Below the pieces are notes generated by a model, which ran no database searches, was not told the origin of the DNA, and saw nothing but the letters and a program-made list of their open reading frames with translations. The translations under genes and the position numbers were made by a program. A stretch of 64,000 bases of DNA from G963675935 sp963803125 (GTDB lineage Bacteria > Planctomycetota > Planctomycetia > Pirellulales > Thermoguttaceae): contig CAWDLR010000003.1 of the NCBI GenBank assembly GCA_963803125.1, forward strand, positions 3,100,001 through 3,164,000, given 5' to 3'. The first letter of the stretch is position 1. Each line of letters begins with the position of its first letter. This document shows, piece by piece, positions 52,962 to 61,003 of this stretch.

Positions 52962-53672
52962 CTAAGCTATCGCGGCCACCCGCGACGCAGGGCGGCGGCT
53001 GAGCGCACCGAGGGTGGCGATGGTCAGGAAGGCCAGCGCAGTCGGCTCGGGGACGACGACGTGCGAAAAGTGGATTCCGTCCAGGTCGTTCCAGCCGTTG
53101 TTGCTTTCGAAACGAAGCTCGACGTTCTGTTGCCCGGCGAACGCCCGAATATCTGCGATATAGGTGTTGACGGGGCCGTAGCTCGGGTTCACGGTGTCGC
53201 CGACAGAGTAGACCGACGTTGGGATCACGGTCCCATTCAACAATAGGGTAGGAGGAGCCGTGTCGGAGAGGAACATTATTGAGGTCATTCCGGGAGGGAT
53301 GTCGCCAGTCTGCGAGATCCAGGCATCGATGTTCGTTGGGCCGTATTGGGTTTGAAGCAACAGTGAGTATTGGCCCTGGAGTGGGTTGAAATCGGTGTAC
53401 CCCGGGCCTCCCTTCCCATCGTGGATGGACACGCAGTAGCTCCCGGCAGACACCGTGTCGTAGGGGACCGTGCCGGGATCATAACTGTAGATGTTCCAAG
53501 AGGGGATCGCGTCCGAACTGGGAACCTTACTGCGCACCGGCCCGTCGATAACCGCCGATTCAAAGTCGAGGTTGTCAAACGATGTCGCGGCCGCCGTGTC
53601 GTGGAGCGTCAACGTGGCGGAAGCGCAGGCGAGTAGCACAAGAGAAACGTGCGGCAGTTTGAAGCCCTTCAT
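52962..53672 (-). CDS. PEP-CTERM exported protein 1
   Basis: 236 residues. Signal peptide: KLPHVSLVLLACASATLTLH. Mature start FDNLDFESAVIDGPVRSKVP. The C-terminus VVPEPTALAFLTIATLGALS with RR is a PEP-CTERM sorting signal (Pro-Glu-Pro, helix, basic tail), which in known systems is cut by exosortase for surface anchoring. Shares SSDAIPSW/ASDALPGW and WISQTGD with its neighbour, so the two are tandem paralogues. Confidence 0.88.
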   Translation of the reverse strand: MKGFKLPHVSLVLLACASATLTLHDTAAATSFDNLDFESAVIDGPVRSKVPSSDAIPSWNIYSYDPGTVPYDTVSAGSYCVSIHDGKGGPGYTDFNPLQGQYSLLLQTQYGPTNIDAWISQTGDIPPGMTSIMFLSDTAPPTLLLNGTVIPTSVYSVGDTVNPSYGPVNTYIADIRAFAGQQNVELRFESNNGWNDLDGIHFSHVVVPEPTALAFLTIATLGALSRRPASRVAAIA

Positions 53673-53690
53673 GGCAAATCTCCGAGCAGA

Positions 53691-54416
53691 TCATTCACCC
53701 GCAACGCGGCGACGCACAATATGGGCGAGGGTGACGAAGGCGGCGACGACGAGAGGGATCAGCGTGGATGGCTCGGGGACGACAAGTGACGAGAACCTGA
53801 TGTTGTCGAGGCTACCGTCGCCTGTGATGCATAATTCCACGTTCGACTGGCCGGCAAACAGCCTGATGTCGCCGACGAACGTCTCAACCGCGCCGTGGTT
53901 CTGGTTGATTTCAGGACGGGATGAGTAGAGAGACATCGGGATCTCGATCCCGTTCAATGAAACGGTCAGATCATCCAAGTATTGCTCAGTGGTAAAGAGC
54001 AGCGAGTTCGCGGTGGTCGGAACGTCGCCGGTCTGCGAAATCCACGCCTCCACCATATCCGGCCCCTCTGGCCCCAACCCCTTGCGAAGCCACACGGAAT
54101 AGGAGCCTTGCAGTGGGTACATGATGCGCGGCCAACCGGGATACGGGGTGAGGGCGTCCATAAGACAGACACCGACTGAGTCAAGGGGCAGGGCGTCGTA
54201 CCCGACGCAGCCGCTATCGAAGTTGTTCGTCGTCCAGCCCGGCAGCGCGTCCGAAGCAGGAAGTTGGAAGTTGCTCGGAGTCCCAACCACGGCTTCCTCA
54301 AACCCAAGGTTCTGAAACGGCGCACCAAAAGCACAGCGTGGTTCCACGGGACCCCTCACGGCCACAAGAGCGGCCACCGCGGCCAACCACAGAGACCACC
54401 TAACTCGACATCCCAT
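53691..54416 (-). CDS. PEP-CTERM exported protein 2
   Basis: 241 residues. Signal peptide RWSLWLAAVAALVAVRG, mature FQNLGFEEAVVGTPSNFQLP. The central part has EAWISQTGDVPTTANSLLFT and DIRLFAGQSNVELCITGDG, aligning with protein 1. The sorting signal is VVPEPSTLIPLVVAAFVTLA, then RRRVAGE. It lies 18 bases upstream of protein 1, so probably one operon. Confidence 0.88.
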   Translation of the reverse strand: MGCRVRWSLWLAAVAALVAVRGPVEPRCAFGAPFQNLGFEEAVVGTPSNFQLPASDALPGWTTNNFDSGCVGYDALPLDSVGVCLMDALTPYPGWPRIMYPLQGSYSVWLRKGLGPEGPDMVEAWISQTGDVPTTANSLLFTTEQYLDDLTVSLNGIEIPMSLYSSRPEINQNHGAVETFVGDIRLFAGQSNVELCITGDGSLDNIRFSSLVVPEPSTLIPLVVAAFVTLAHIVRRRVAGE

Positions 54417-54501
54417 CGTCAATCCTCCTTCTTTTGGGGGCGCAAACGCTATTGTAGAATCCCATTACGTTCCTTGTCAAACCATCGTGGGGAGTGAACC
54501 G

Positions 54502-55270
54502 CTACGGATCGAGGCCAATGTCAGTGACCGCCACGAAGTAATCTGTGCGACGACCAGCCCACGCCGACTCCAGCGTTGACCAGCCCTTCGCCCAGCGGTC
54601 GAAGTATGCTGCACCCTCGCATCCATACTCATACGGCTCGGAGGTCGATCCGACAAAGCAGATGGGCGTGCTGCTGTAGTAATCGAACCGTTTTCCGTCA
54701 ATCCACACCGTCTCCGTTGTACTGCCAAAGCCCGTCGAGCAGAAGAACTCAATTGGATTGCCCTGGAGACGGCCATAGATGCCGTTGAAGCTCTCGACGG
54801 ACATCCCGATCCACCAGCCGATATGATACGCGTTGCTAAAGGTGAATACAACTTGCGCCTGGAGATTCTCGCTGCTGTCGCTGCACGGCCAGGCATCGGG
54901 ATCTCCGTACGTCGTCGCCAGCCGCAACACGCCCGAGTGCACACCCCAAGAACCGTAGGCCGTCGGGTCGGTCGCCGAGGTAATGGCGGGTTGGGTGCTG
55001 GGATAATGCACACCAGAGTCCTGCTGGTTAAACCAGATCGTGCCGGGAACCTGATCGTCGGACAGAATCTGGTCGAAGTCGGAAAAGTAGCTGGAGTACT
55101 GGTCAGTCTGTTGGTCGTGGTGCGCGTCATCAAGGAGCCATTCGTTGCCGCCGATGTTCGCCGAATTGGCGGAAATCGTGATGCCGTCGGCCTCTAGCCC
55201 GCCGGCGGCGAGGGCTGTCACAACCTCCTTGTTGATGTACGCACAAGTAGCCTCATACGAGCCACAAGGT
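54502..55270 (-). CDS. Remnant of a secreted protein, 5' end replaced by a palindrome
   Basis: About 256 residues of a beta-rich, aromatic-rich protein (DFDQILSDDQVPGTIWFNQQ, YGDPDAWPCSDSSENLQAQV, YEYGCEGAAYFDRWAKGW). The open frame continues to 55368, but residues before about GSYEATCAY translate the GTTCCGGTGACACAATACC palindrome. No signal peptide remains, so this is probably the C-terminal part of a larger gene cut by the repeat. No family was recognised. Confidence 0.5.
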
Positions 55271-55272
55271 AG

Positions 55273-55355
55273 TTCCGGTGCAGTAGTTCCGGTGACACAA
55301 TACCGAATTCCGCGCAACATTGCATGAATTCGGTATTGTGTCACCGGAACTGTCT
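55273..55355. repeat. GTTCCGGTGACACAATACCG palindrome
   Basis: CAGTAGTTCCGGTGACACAA and the run to GAATTC form one arm, CGCGCAACATTGCAT the loop, and GAATTCGGTATTGTGTCACC on to GGAACTG the other. Half copies of the arm recur twice in tandem at 56421-56458 beside RAYT-2. Confidence 0.93.
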
Positions 55356-55416
55356 GGGTCGCTTTCAATCAATTCTGGGGCGATAGATCGCCCCACAACT
55401 TCTTGGGAGGTATGCG

Positions 55417-55455
55417 ATGAAGCGTTGGAATCTCCTTTCGCTCGTCCTGGCCTAG
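55417..55455 (+). other. Truncated signal-peptide start
   Basis: GGGAGG, then ATG and 12 codons MKRWNLLSLVLA followed by TAG. It looks like the first half of a signal peptide of a lost gene. A GGGGCGATAGATCGCCCC hairpin lies just upstream (55375-55394). Confidence 0.35.
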
Positions 55456-55619
55456 GAGACCTGTCGAGCAACCCGTTAGTGCTAACTCCGGGGTATAGAA
55501 AATGGGGACCCCGTCTATTTCCTTGTCAGGAATAGTGGTTTGGTGGGTGAATAGGTGATGGTTCAGCGTTGATGAATCCTCAGTCACGCAAACCGTAACT
55601 AGAAAGGGGGGGTGCGGCG

Positions 55620-56296
55620 ATGAAGTGCCCAGCATGGAGCTTGATGACGTTGGCGCTACTGTTGAGTGGGGCGGGGCACGTGGCGGCGGCTGTGCTGTAT
55701 ACGCAGCCCTGGGACCATGTCGGAGGGGGATGGGCCTCGCAACATGACACGACTGTGGGTGGGGGGGGGATGATTGGACCACTTACGATGACTTCACCCT
55801 TGAAACGACCTCAATCGTGAAAAATGTTGAGTGGGTTGGAAATAAACAGTACGGCGGCAACATCACCAGTTTTACGCTCACGTTTGTGGTGAATAATGGC
55901 CCCGTGACCACCGAGGTTGTTCCCGGAGCGGCGGGTGAGACCTTTTTGGGAACTGATCCGGCAGACTCCACATATGGGTGTTACCACTACAGCGCTGACC
56001 TGCCGGTTCCGTTCGTCGCCACGGCTGGGCAGCAATACTGGTTATCTATTGTTGCTGACATGGCTGAACCACCGCAGTGGGGATGGGCCAATTCGGCCTA
56101 TGGTGATGGATTTTGCTGGACGTACTATTATGGTGACTCTCGCTGGTATGCGATTACGACCAGCCAATTGCAGAACGCTGACACGGCCTTCACTTTGAAT
56201 GGTTCCGTCCCCGAACCTGCGACGTTCATCGTGTGGTCACTGCTCGCCAGTATCGGCGTTGTGGTGGCACGTTGGCGTCGTAGGCACGCAGGTTAG
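55620..56296 (+). CDS. PEP-CTERM exported protein 3, frameshifted in a G run
   Basis: About 225 residues once bridged. Signal MKCPAWSLMTLALLLSGAGH, then LYTQPWDHVGGGWASQHD. At the GTGGGTGGGGGGATG run (about 55762-55770) the frame changes, and DWTTYDDFTLETTSIVKNVE continues to NITSFTLTFVVNNGPVTTEV, YYYGDSRWYAITTSQLQNAD and the sorting signal SVPEPATFIVWSLLASIGVV with RWRRRHAG. The sequence has lower GC than its surroundings. Confidence 0.82.
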
Positions 56297-56420
56297 CAGC
56301 CTGTTGAAAAAGTCGGTTTTGCCAGCACTGCCAGCTGCGTTTTTCTCGAGGAATTCGATGCTCAGCATGTGCCACCTGTGGGCCTTTGTCAACGGGCTGT
56401 TAGCATCCTTTTACGGCGGG

Positions 56421-56545
56421 TAGTTCCGGTGACACAATAGGTAGTTCCGGTGACACAAAGGGAGCAAAAGGGGACATTCTACTTTTTGCCTTGCATTCGA
56501 GAAGGGAGCAAAAGGGGACATTCTACTTTTTGCCTTGCATTCGAG
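56421..56545. repeat. Tandem repeats beside RAYT-2
   Basis: First two tandem GTAGTTCCGGTGACACAA half-copies (56421-56458). Then a 43-base unit repeated twice (56459-56501 and 56503-56545), AGGGAGCAAAAGGGGACATT and CTACTTTTTGCCTTGCATTC. The second unit overlaps the end of the RAYT-2 gene and encodes its last residues (PRMQGKK). The AAAAGGGGACA head equals that of the 81-bp palindromes. Confidence 0.92.
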
Positions 56546-57191
56546 GGCGGCCGCGCGGATGAAGGCTTGCTTCCAGACCCAAGCGCTCGGCCGTGGCATG
56601 TTGCCACGTTTCGTTTCCGTAAGGCGTGCCCCGCTCGATGCACTTTCGCAGTGCCGCCAATTCCGCCTCGCTTTGCGGACGGTTGACCCAATCCAGCCAG
56701 TCGCGGCCGCGCGGCAACGGGCCCGGGTCCAACATGCCCGCACGCTTTCCGCCATTCAGGGCCGCCGCCGAAGACCAGAGCCAATCCTCCGCGCGCTTCG
56801 CTAAATTGGCGCGCAGGGCGTTTCGCTCGACGTAGCGCAACACCGTCCACAAATGCTCGTCTTCTTCGATGGGAAACGCCTTGAAACGCCCCTGCCAAAC
56901 GTGACCACTACCCCGATAGTGGCGATGGTAGCGCCGCACGTGCGAAGTCAACAGCCATTGCATCCATCGGCTCAGGTCTCCGTCCTCATGCGGCCAGAGA
57001 AGCAGATGGAAATGGTTGGGAATTAGGCACCACGCCAGCAACCGCATTGGCAGTCGCTCCCGCGCCTGCTCGATCAAATCCAGAAAGGCTACGTAGTCCT
57101 CCCTCTTGTGAAACACCTCCGCTCGCCCATTGCCTCGATTGAGCACATGGTAGCAAACACCGCCCACCGACGCTCTCGCCGTCCTCGCCAT
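56523..57191 (-). CDS. REP-associated tyrosine transposase (RAYT-2)
   Basis: A 222-residue HUH/Y1 protein. MARTARASVGGVCYHVLNRG is the conserved start. The HUH motif is CLIPNHFHLLLWPHEDGDL, preceded by RLPMRLLAW. WMQWLLTSHVRRYHRHYRGS and GHVWQGRFKAFPIEEDEHL are strongly conserved RAYT blocks. The catalytic Tyr lies in VLRYVERNALRANLAKRAED. The gene is intact, with AAAAGGGGACATTCTAC repeats at both ends in opposite orientation (two copies at 56459-56545, one inverted at 57235-57253). That is the usual arrangement for a RAYT and its REPs. It lies inside what was a B-family gene. Confidence 0.95.
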   Translation of the reverse strand: MARTARASVGGVCYHVLNRGNGRAEVFHKREDYVAFLDLIEQARERLPMRLLAWCLIPNHFHLLLWPHEDGDLSRWMQWLLTSHVRRYHRHYRGSGHVWQGRFKAFPIEEDEHLWTVLRYVERNALRANLAKRAEDWLWSSAAALNGGKRAGMLDPGPLPRGRDWLDWVNRPQSEAELAALRKCIERGTPYGNETWQHATAERLGLEASLHPRGRPRMQGKK

Positions 57192-57234
57192 GCCCGCATT
57201 CTACCGGCCCTTCTCACTCCCAACAAGACGAAAT

Positions 57235-57253
57235 GTAGAATGTCCCCTTTTGC
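57235..57253 (-). repeat. Inverted GCAAAAGGGGACATTCTAC copy
   Basis: GTAGAATGTCCCCTTTTGC, the reverse complement of the repeat at the other end of RAYT-2, directly at the breakpoint in the B-family gene. Confidence 0.92.
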
Positions 57254-57430
57254 GCCCCCGTCCAACCAATTCCCCACCTGGACCGCCTGCGTGGCGACGT
57301 TGGTGAATATCCGGCCGATCGGCTGGCCGGTCCAATAGTCGATCTGGTCGTATTCCCATTGATAGGCAAACGAGAAAGCGGGACAGACGCGCCCATCGCC
57401 GCTCCGACAGCGTTCCAGTCGCCGTGCCAA
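57254..57430 (-). pseudogene. B-family gene 0, N-terminal fragment cut by RAYT-2
   Basis: Starts at a TTG directly after the A1 stop and encodes AYQWEYDQIDYWTGQPIGRI and FTNVATQAVQVGNWLDGG. It aligns with the start of B2 and then runs into the REP/RAYT sequence. No B-family sequence was found on the other side of the RAYT. Confidence 0.75.
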
Positions 57431-58402
57431 CTACCACTTTTCCGCCGCGGCCAACTGCTGCTCGAATTCCTTCTTCCGAAGGGGCTCCATTCTCGCCTTT
57501 TCTTTCTCGTAGATTCTCTCCAATTCGGCCAACGCCTCCTTCTTGTGCCCGAGGAGCGCCAGCCCTTCGTAGGCTCTGAAGAGGTCGCGGGTTGCACCCG
57601 ACCACGGAGCACGCGGCAGCGTCCTCAACAGATGGTCGCACGCTTTCCTGACCGCCGGATAGCCTTTCGGATCGCCGATTCGCCCGAGCGCCAGGCTGAT
57701 TTCGGCCAGTTCGGCTTCCGTGCTCGAGTCGGGCCGGCTGATCAGGATTCGTTCGACACGCCTGACGAGCGATGGCACCGCCTTGAGGCTCTTCTTCCTT
57801 CCCAGCCACGCGGCGGCGTCGAGCCGGTTGCGCAGGTTGCTCTGAAGATCGGCGATCTTCCGCTCCTCCTCCGTCCTGCCTGTGTTCTCCTTATACCACT
57901 CAAGAACCTGCTTCCGAAACTCGGGGATCCGATCCCGGTGGGACTCGATTTCCCGGAGGTGGACGCCGTCTTGCCGTTCTCCGAGGACAAACTCGTGATT
58001 CGTTATGTCTCGAACAAGGAGCGCCGCGAGTTCATTCACCTTCCACGTGTGGACCTTGCCCTTCCAGGGCTTCCTGTTTATGCCGAGGCGGATCACCGTC
58101 CTCGTCGGAGTGTTGTCGTCGAGGGCTTCCGCCAGGGATGGCAGGGCATCTACACCCATATCGCGAAGTAACGTCATGGGGTTCGGCGCGGGCACGGTGA
58201 ACCGGTACTCGACGCGGTCCCCCCAGTCCACCTGTCCGCCCCTGAAATCAGAGAGCTTCGCCAGGTGGCTGTAGGCCCGCCGCTGCGTGGCGCTCAAGCC
58301 GCCGTGGTCTAATCTCACCGCCCACCGATTCGATTCCCCGCCGCCCGTAGCAGTGCTTACAGGTGCAAGGCAGAGCGACACGACCAAAAAAACGATTGTC
58401 AT
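57431..58402 (-). CDS. A-family protein 1 (secreted, helical-repeat-like)
   Basis: 323 residues, intact. Signal: MTIVFLVVSLCLAPVSTATG. The conserved family blocks are DMGVDALPSLAEALDDNTPT, WKVNELAALLVRDITNHEFV, HRDRIPEFRKQVLEWY, AAWLGRKKSLKAVPSLVRRV, ELAEISLALGRIGDPKGYPA and DLFRAYEGLALLGHKKEALA, ending KKEFEQQLAAAEKW. The helix-turn-helix pattern recalls HEAT or TPR repeats. Not a recognised family. Two paralogues lie upstream. Immediately followed by a B-family gene, as are the others. Confidence 0.8.
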   Translation of the reverse strand: MTIVFLVVSLCLAPVSTATGGGESNRWAVRLDHGGLSATQRRAYSHLAKLSDFRGGQVDWGDRVEYRFTVPAPNPMTLLRDMGVDALPSLAEALDDNTPTRTVIRLGINRKPWKGKVHTWKVNELAALLVRDITNHEFVLGERQDGVHLREIESHRDRIPEFRKQVLEWYKENTGRTEEERKIADLQSNLRNRLDAAAWLGRKKSLKAVPSLVRRVERILISRPDSSTEAELAEISLALGRIGDPKGYPAVRKACDHLLRTLPRAPWSGATRDLFRAYEGLALLGHKKEALAELERIYEKEKARMEPLRKKEFEQQLAAAEKW

Positions 58403-58438
58403 CTGTGCCTCCGTGGCTCCTCCCTCTACATCTGTGCG

Positions 58439-59791
58439 TCAGAGTACTATTTCCGGCTGAAGGCTGCTAAAATTGGCGGACCAGCGGGGCAACTCCGTCG
58501 TGTCGATGCCGGGTGGGTCAGCGGAATAATGGCCGGAGCCCTCATCCAAGGACCATTGGCCGTGCCCATCCTTCGTGGCTACTCCCTGCCAGTTCCAACT
58601 CACCTTGCCCAACGTCACCCAAATGCTCCCGGGTTCATCGGACTTGTACATGAGGTAAGTCCCGAAAACATCGGCGGTGCAGAGGTTCTTCATAGAGAGC
58701 TTCAGTTCGGAGCAGGGGGAGTCGTCACTCAAGAACCAAGCTGACGTGCCACTGCCGATGCAAAAGACGTCGTTGCAGTACTGGGGGGTGCCATCGAGAA
58801 CGAACTGACCGTGGGAGGAGACCATCACCCTGGTGTCGTCCGAATTGTCATTCGTCCACTCATTATACGTGTTGATCAACTGCGTGAAGGCGAGTTCGCC
58901 ACCCTCGCCCGCCGTCGTTGTCACGTGCGCTCTCCAGGTTATCCCCGGCGGCGGCGTCGGCGAGGGATCCCCGAAATGAAGGCTAACCCCGCTAGGCACG
59001 CGGCCGTCGGGCCCGACGGCGGCCCCGGGCGGGTCTGGCGTCGTCATCGAATCGAGCTGCGCGACGGGACGCAACACGGTGAAGTCCGTCTCCCCGGTGT
59101 AGGTGCGCCCGTCAATCAATACGCCGTAGGTCACGGTGAGATCCTCCCCGTCGCCGATCCAGTAATAGGTTATCGTGTCGCACAGGAAGTCTGATGGCCA
59201 GAGCGGGTAGACCGTGCCGTTGTCGGCGGTTTGCGTATATCCTGCGATTGGCGCGTTGCCCCTTTCGTCATCGGGCACCGTCCACAGTTGGTCCATGATG
59301 TCGAGACCGGCTGGGGTTACGACGCCCTCAAGGTAGTTCTCCTGCCCAACGACGATCGTCGACGTCAAGCCGGTGATCTTCTTGCAGCGGCCGAGGTCGT
59401 AGATATCGACCTGGACCACCGTGTATTTGACCTCTTCGCTCGTGCCCCACACCCACCCTGGCTGGCCGGGTTCCGTGCCGTCGTTGTGGCAGGCCCAGGT
59501 GTGCCAGTGGGCGGTCACCTCGGCCGTGCCGCCGGCAACGCCTACGACCGTCAGTGTCACCGCCGTGCTGCTGTAGGCGGGCACGTTCACAATCACCCTG
59601 GTGCCGGGCGATTGGCCCGTGGTCGAGTACCCGCCGTCGCTGTCCGGCACGATTTCCTGACCGTCGGCGGTGTAAACGTGCATTATACTCCTATCGAAAT
59701 CGAGACTCCAATAGCCGGCGGAGGGAACGCCGTCGGGCCGGCTACCACTTTTCCGCCGCGGCCAACTGTTGCTCGAATTCCTTTTTCTCAA
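58439..59791 (-). CDS. B-family protein 1 (beta-rich, Ig-like), 5' truncated
   Basis: About 430 residues of homology. GYWSLDFDRSIMHVYTADGQ, STTGQSPGTRVIVNVPAYSS, AVTLTVVGVAGGTAEVTAHW and a C-terminal VFGTYLMYKSDEPGSIWVTL...VSWNWQGVATKDGHGQWSLD match B2 and B3. It lacks the N-terminal DYWTGQPIGRIF part that B2 and B0 have: only a few codons (DGVPSAG) separate the A2 stop from the GYWSL block. The frame overlaps the end of A2, so the start is uncertain. Probably secreted; function unknown. Confidence 0.7.
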   Translation of the reverse strand: MRKRNSSNSWPRRKSGSRPDGVPSAGYWSLDFDRSIMHVYTADGQEIVPDSDGGYSTTGQSPGTRVIVNVPAYSSTAVTLTVVGVAGGTAEVTAHWHTWACHNDGTEPGQPGWVWGTSEEVKYTVVQVDIYDLGRCKKITGLTSTIVVGQENYLEGVVTPAGLDIMDQLWTVPDDERGNAPIAGYTQTADNGTVYPLWPSDFLCDTITYYWIGDGEDLTVTYGVLIDGRTYTGETDFTVLRPVAQLDSMTTPDPPGAAVGPDGRVPSGVSLHFGDPSPTPPPGITWRAHVTTTAGEGGELAFTQLINTYNEWTNDNSDDTRVMVSSHGQFVLDGTPQYCNDVFCIGSGTSAWFLSDDSPCSELKLSMKNLCTADVFGTYLMYKSDEPGSIWVTLGKVSWNWQGVATKDGHGQWSLDEGSGHYSADPPGIDTTELPRWSANFSSLQPEIVL

Positions 59792-60803
59792 GCGGCTCCA
59801 TTCTCGCCTTTTCCCTGTCGTAGATGCGCTTCAACTCGGCCAACGCGTCTTTCTTGTGTCCGAGAAGGGCCAAACCGCGATACGCGGCGAAGAGGCCAAT
59901 GCAGTCCACGTCGGCAGTGCAGAATCCCGCCCTGGCAACGTGGCGTGGAAGCTCGGCGCAGATGCGGTGGACCAGATCGGCGCTGCCCGGATCGTGGAGT
60001 TTTCCTAACGTGAGGGCGCCTTGGGACAACTCTCCCCAGCACCCCGGGAGGTTATCCGACAGGATCACCCGCATGCGCTCACTGACGGCCTTTCGCCCCG
60101 CCTTCCCGTTGTGAGCGCCGATCCACACGATGGCCATATAACGATTCTCCGCGACATCGCTGAGCCACGTCAGCAATCCTGCGCTCGAGCGGGGTCCTTT
60201 TCGCGTTCTCGGCATACCAGCGGAGGACCAGGTTCTGAAACTGTGGAACAAGGTTGGGGTGGTGGCCAACCTCCTGAATTCTGTATCGCGCTCGGCCACT
60301 CGTGAGGACGAAGTTCCTCTCGGCTATCGTGCAGATCAGGGCACCGACTAACTCATTCACTTTCCACTCACCGATGCGCAGTTCCTTCCACGCCTCCGGG
60401 GGCACGCGCCCATTCCTGTCCACACGGGGAAGTCGATGCCAGTCGTAAACGAACGTCCGCGAAGGTGTTACGTCAGCGAGAGCCTCCGTCAGCACAGGCA
60501 GGAACGTCGGGCCCCATGCTGGCTAGGAACGTCCATCGCATCATCGGGTGGCTGACGCCTTGACGCCGCGCCCGGCCGAGCCGTCCTCACCGCAAGAAGG
60601 AATCCCAGGCTAGAGACAACGGGGAAGTTGCCGCGATGAACCTTTTCCAGTTGTTCATAGACCTTTTTGTTGAAGGGGGAAACGCCCTTCCGCGCTCCGG
60701 CCGGGAGGTACCGCGGCCTAGGATCTTCGGCCTCTATCACAGCGATGTGCGATGCAATGGCGAGAAATCCTGCTCCCCAGAAGAAAGCGCGAGCCGGTCT
60801 CAT
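59742..60803 (-). CDS. A-family protein 2, broken by two frameshifts
   Basis: Start MRPARAFFWGAGFLAIASHI (signal). The frame changes at about 60500 (before VLTEALADVTPSRTFVYDW). It continues through IGEWKVNELVGALICTIAER, NFVLTSGRARYRIQEV and NLVPQFQNLVLRWYAENAK. It changes again near 60170 (then LLTWLSDVAENRYMAIVWIG) and ends RGLALLGHKKDALAELKRIY and EFEQQLAAAEKW. The paralogues A1 and A3 set the reading. More diverged than they are, so probably decaying. Confidence 0.7.
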
Positions 60804-61003
60804 GTTGCCCTCAAAAAAGCAAAATATGTCGCCCTGGATGGGTATTATTCGCACCAGAGTACTGGAGCGCGTGCGACTTCCTAGTGGAGCGCGCCTCGAA
60901 ATATCGCCGAGACGTTCACTTCGCGAAGAAATCAATAATTCGCCAAACGACGTGATCCAAGCGGGTCAAGCCGACACGCGGCGTTCGTCTTGCGCGAATC
61001 GCG

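Noticed and set aside
56459..56545. Two 43-base direct repeats as a CRISPR array
   Set aside because: There are only two adjacent units with no spacer between, no cas genes, and the unit is a RAYT-linked REP.
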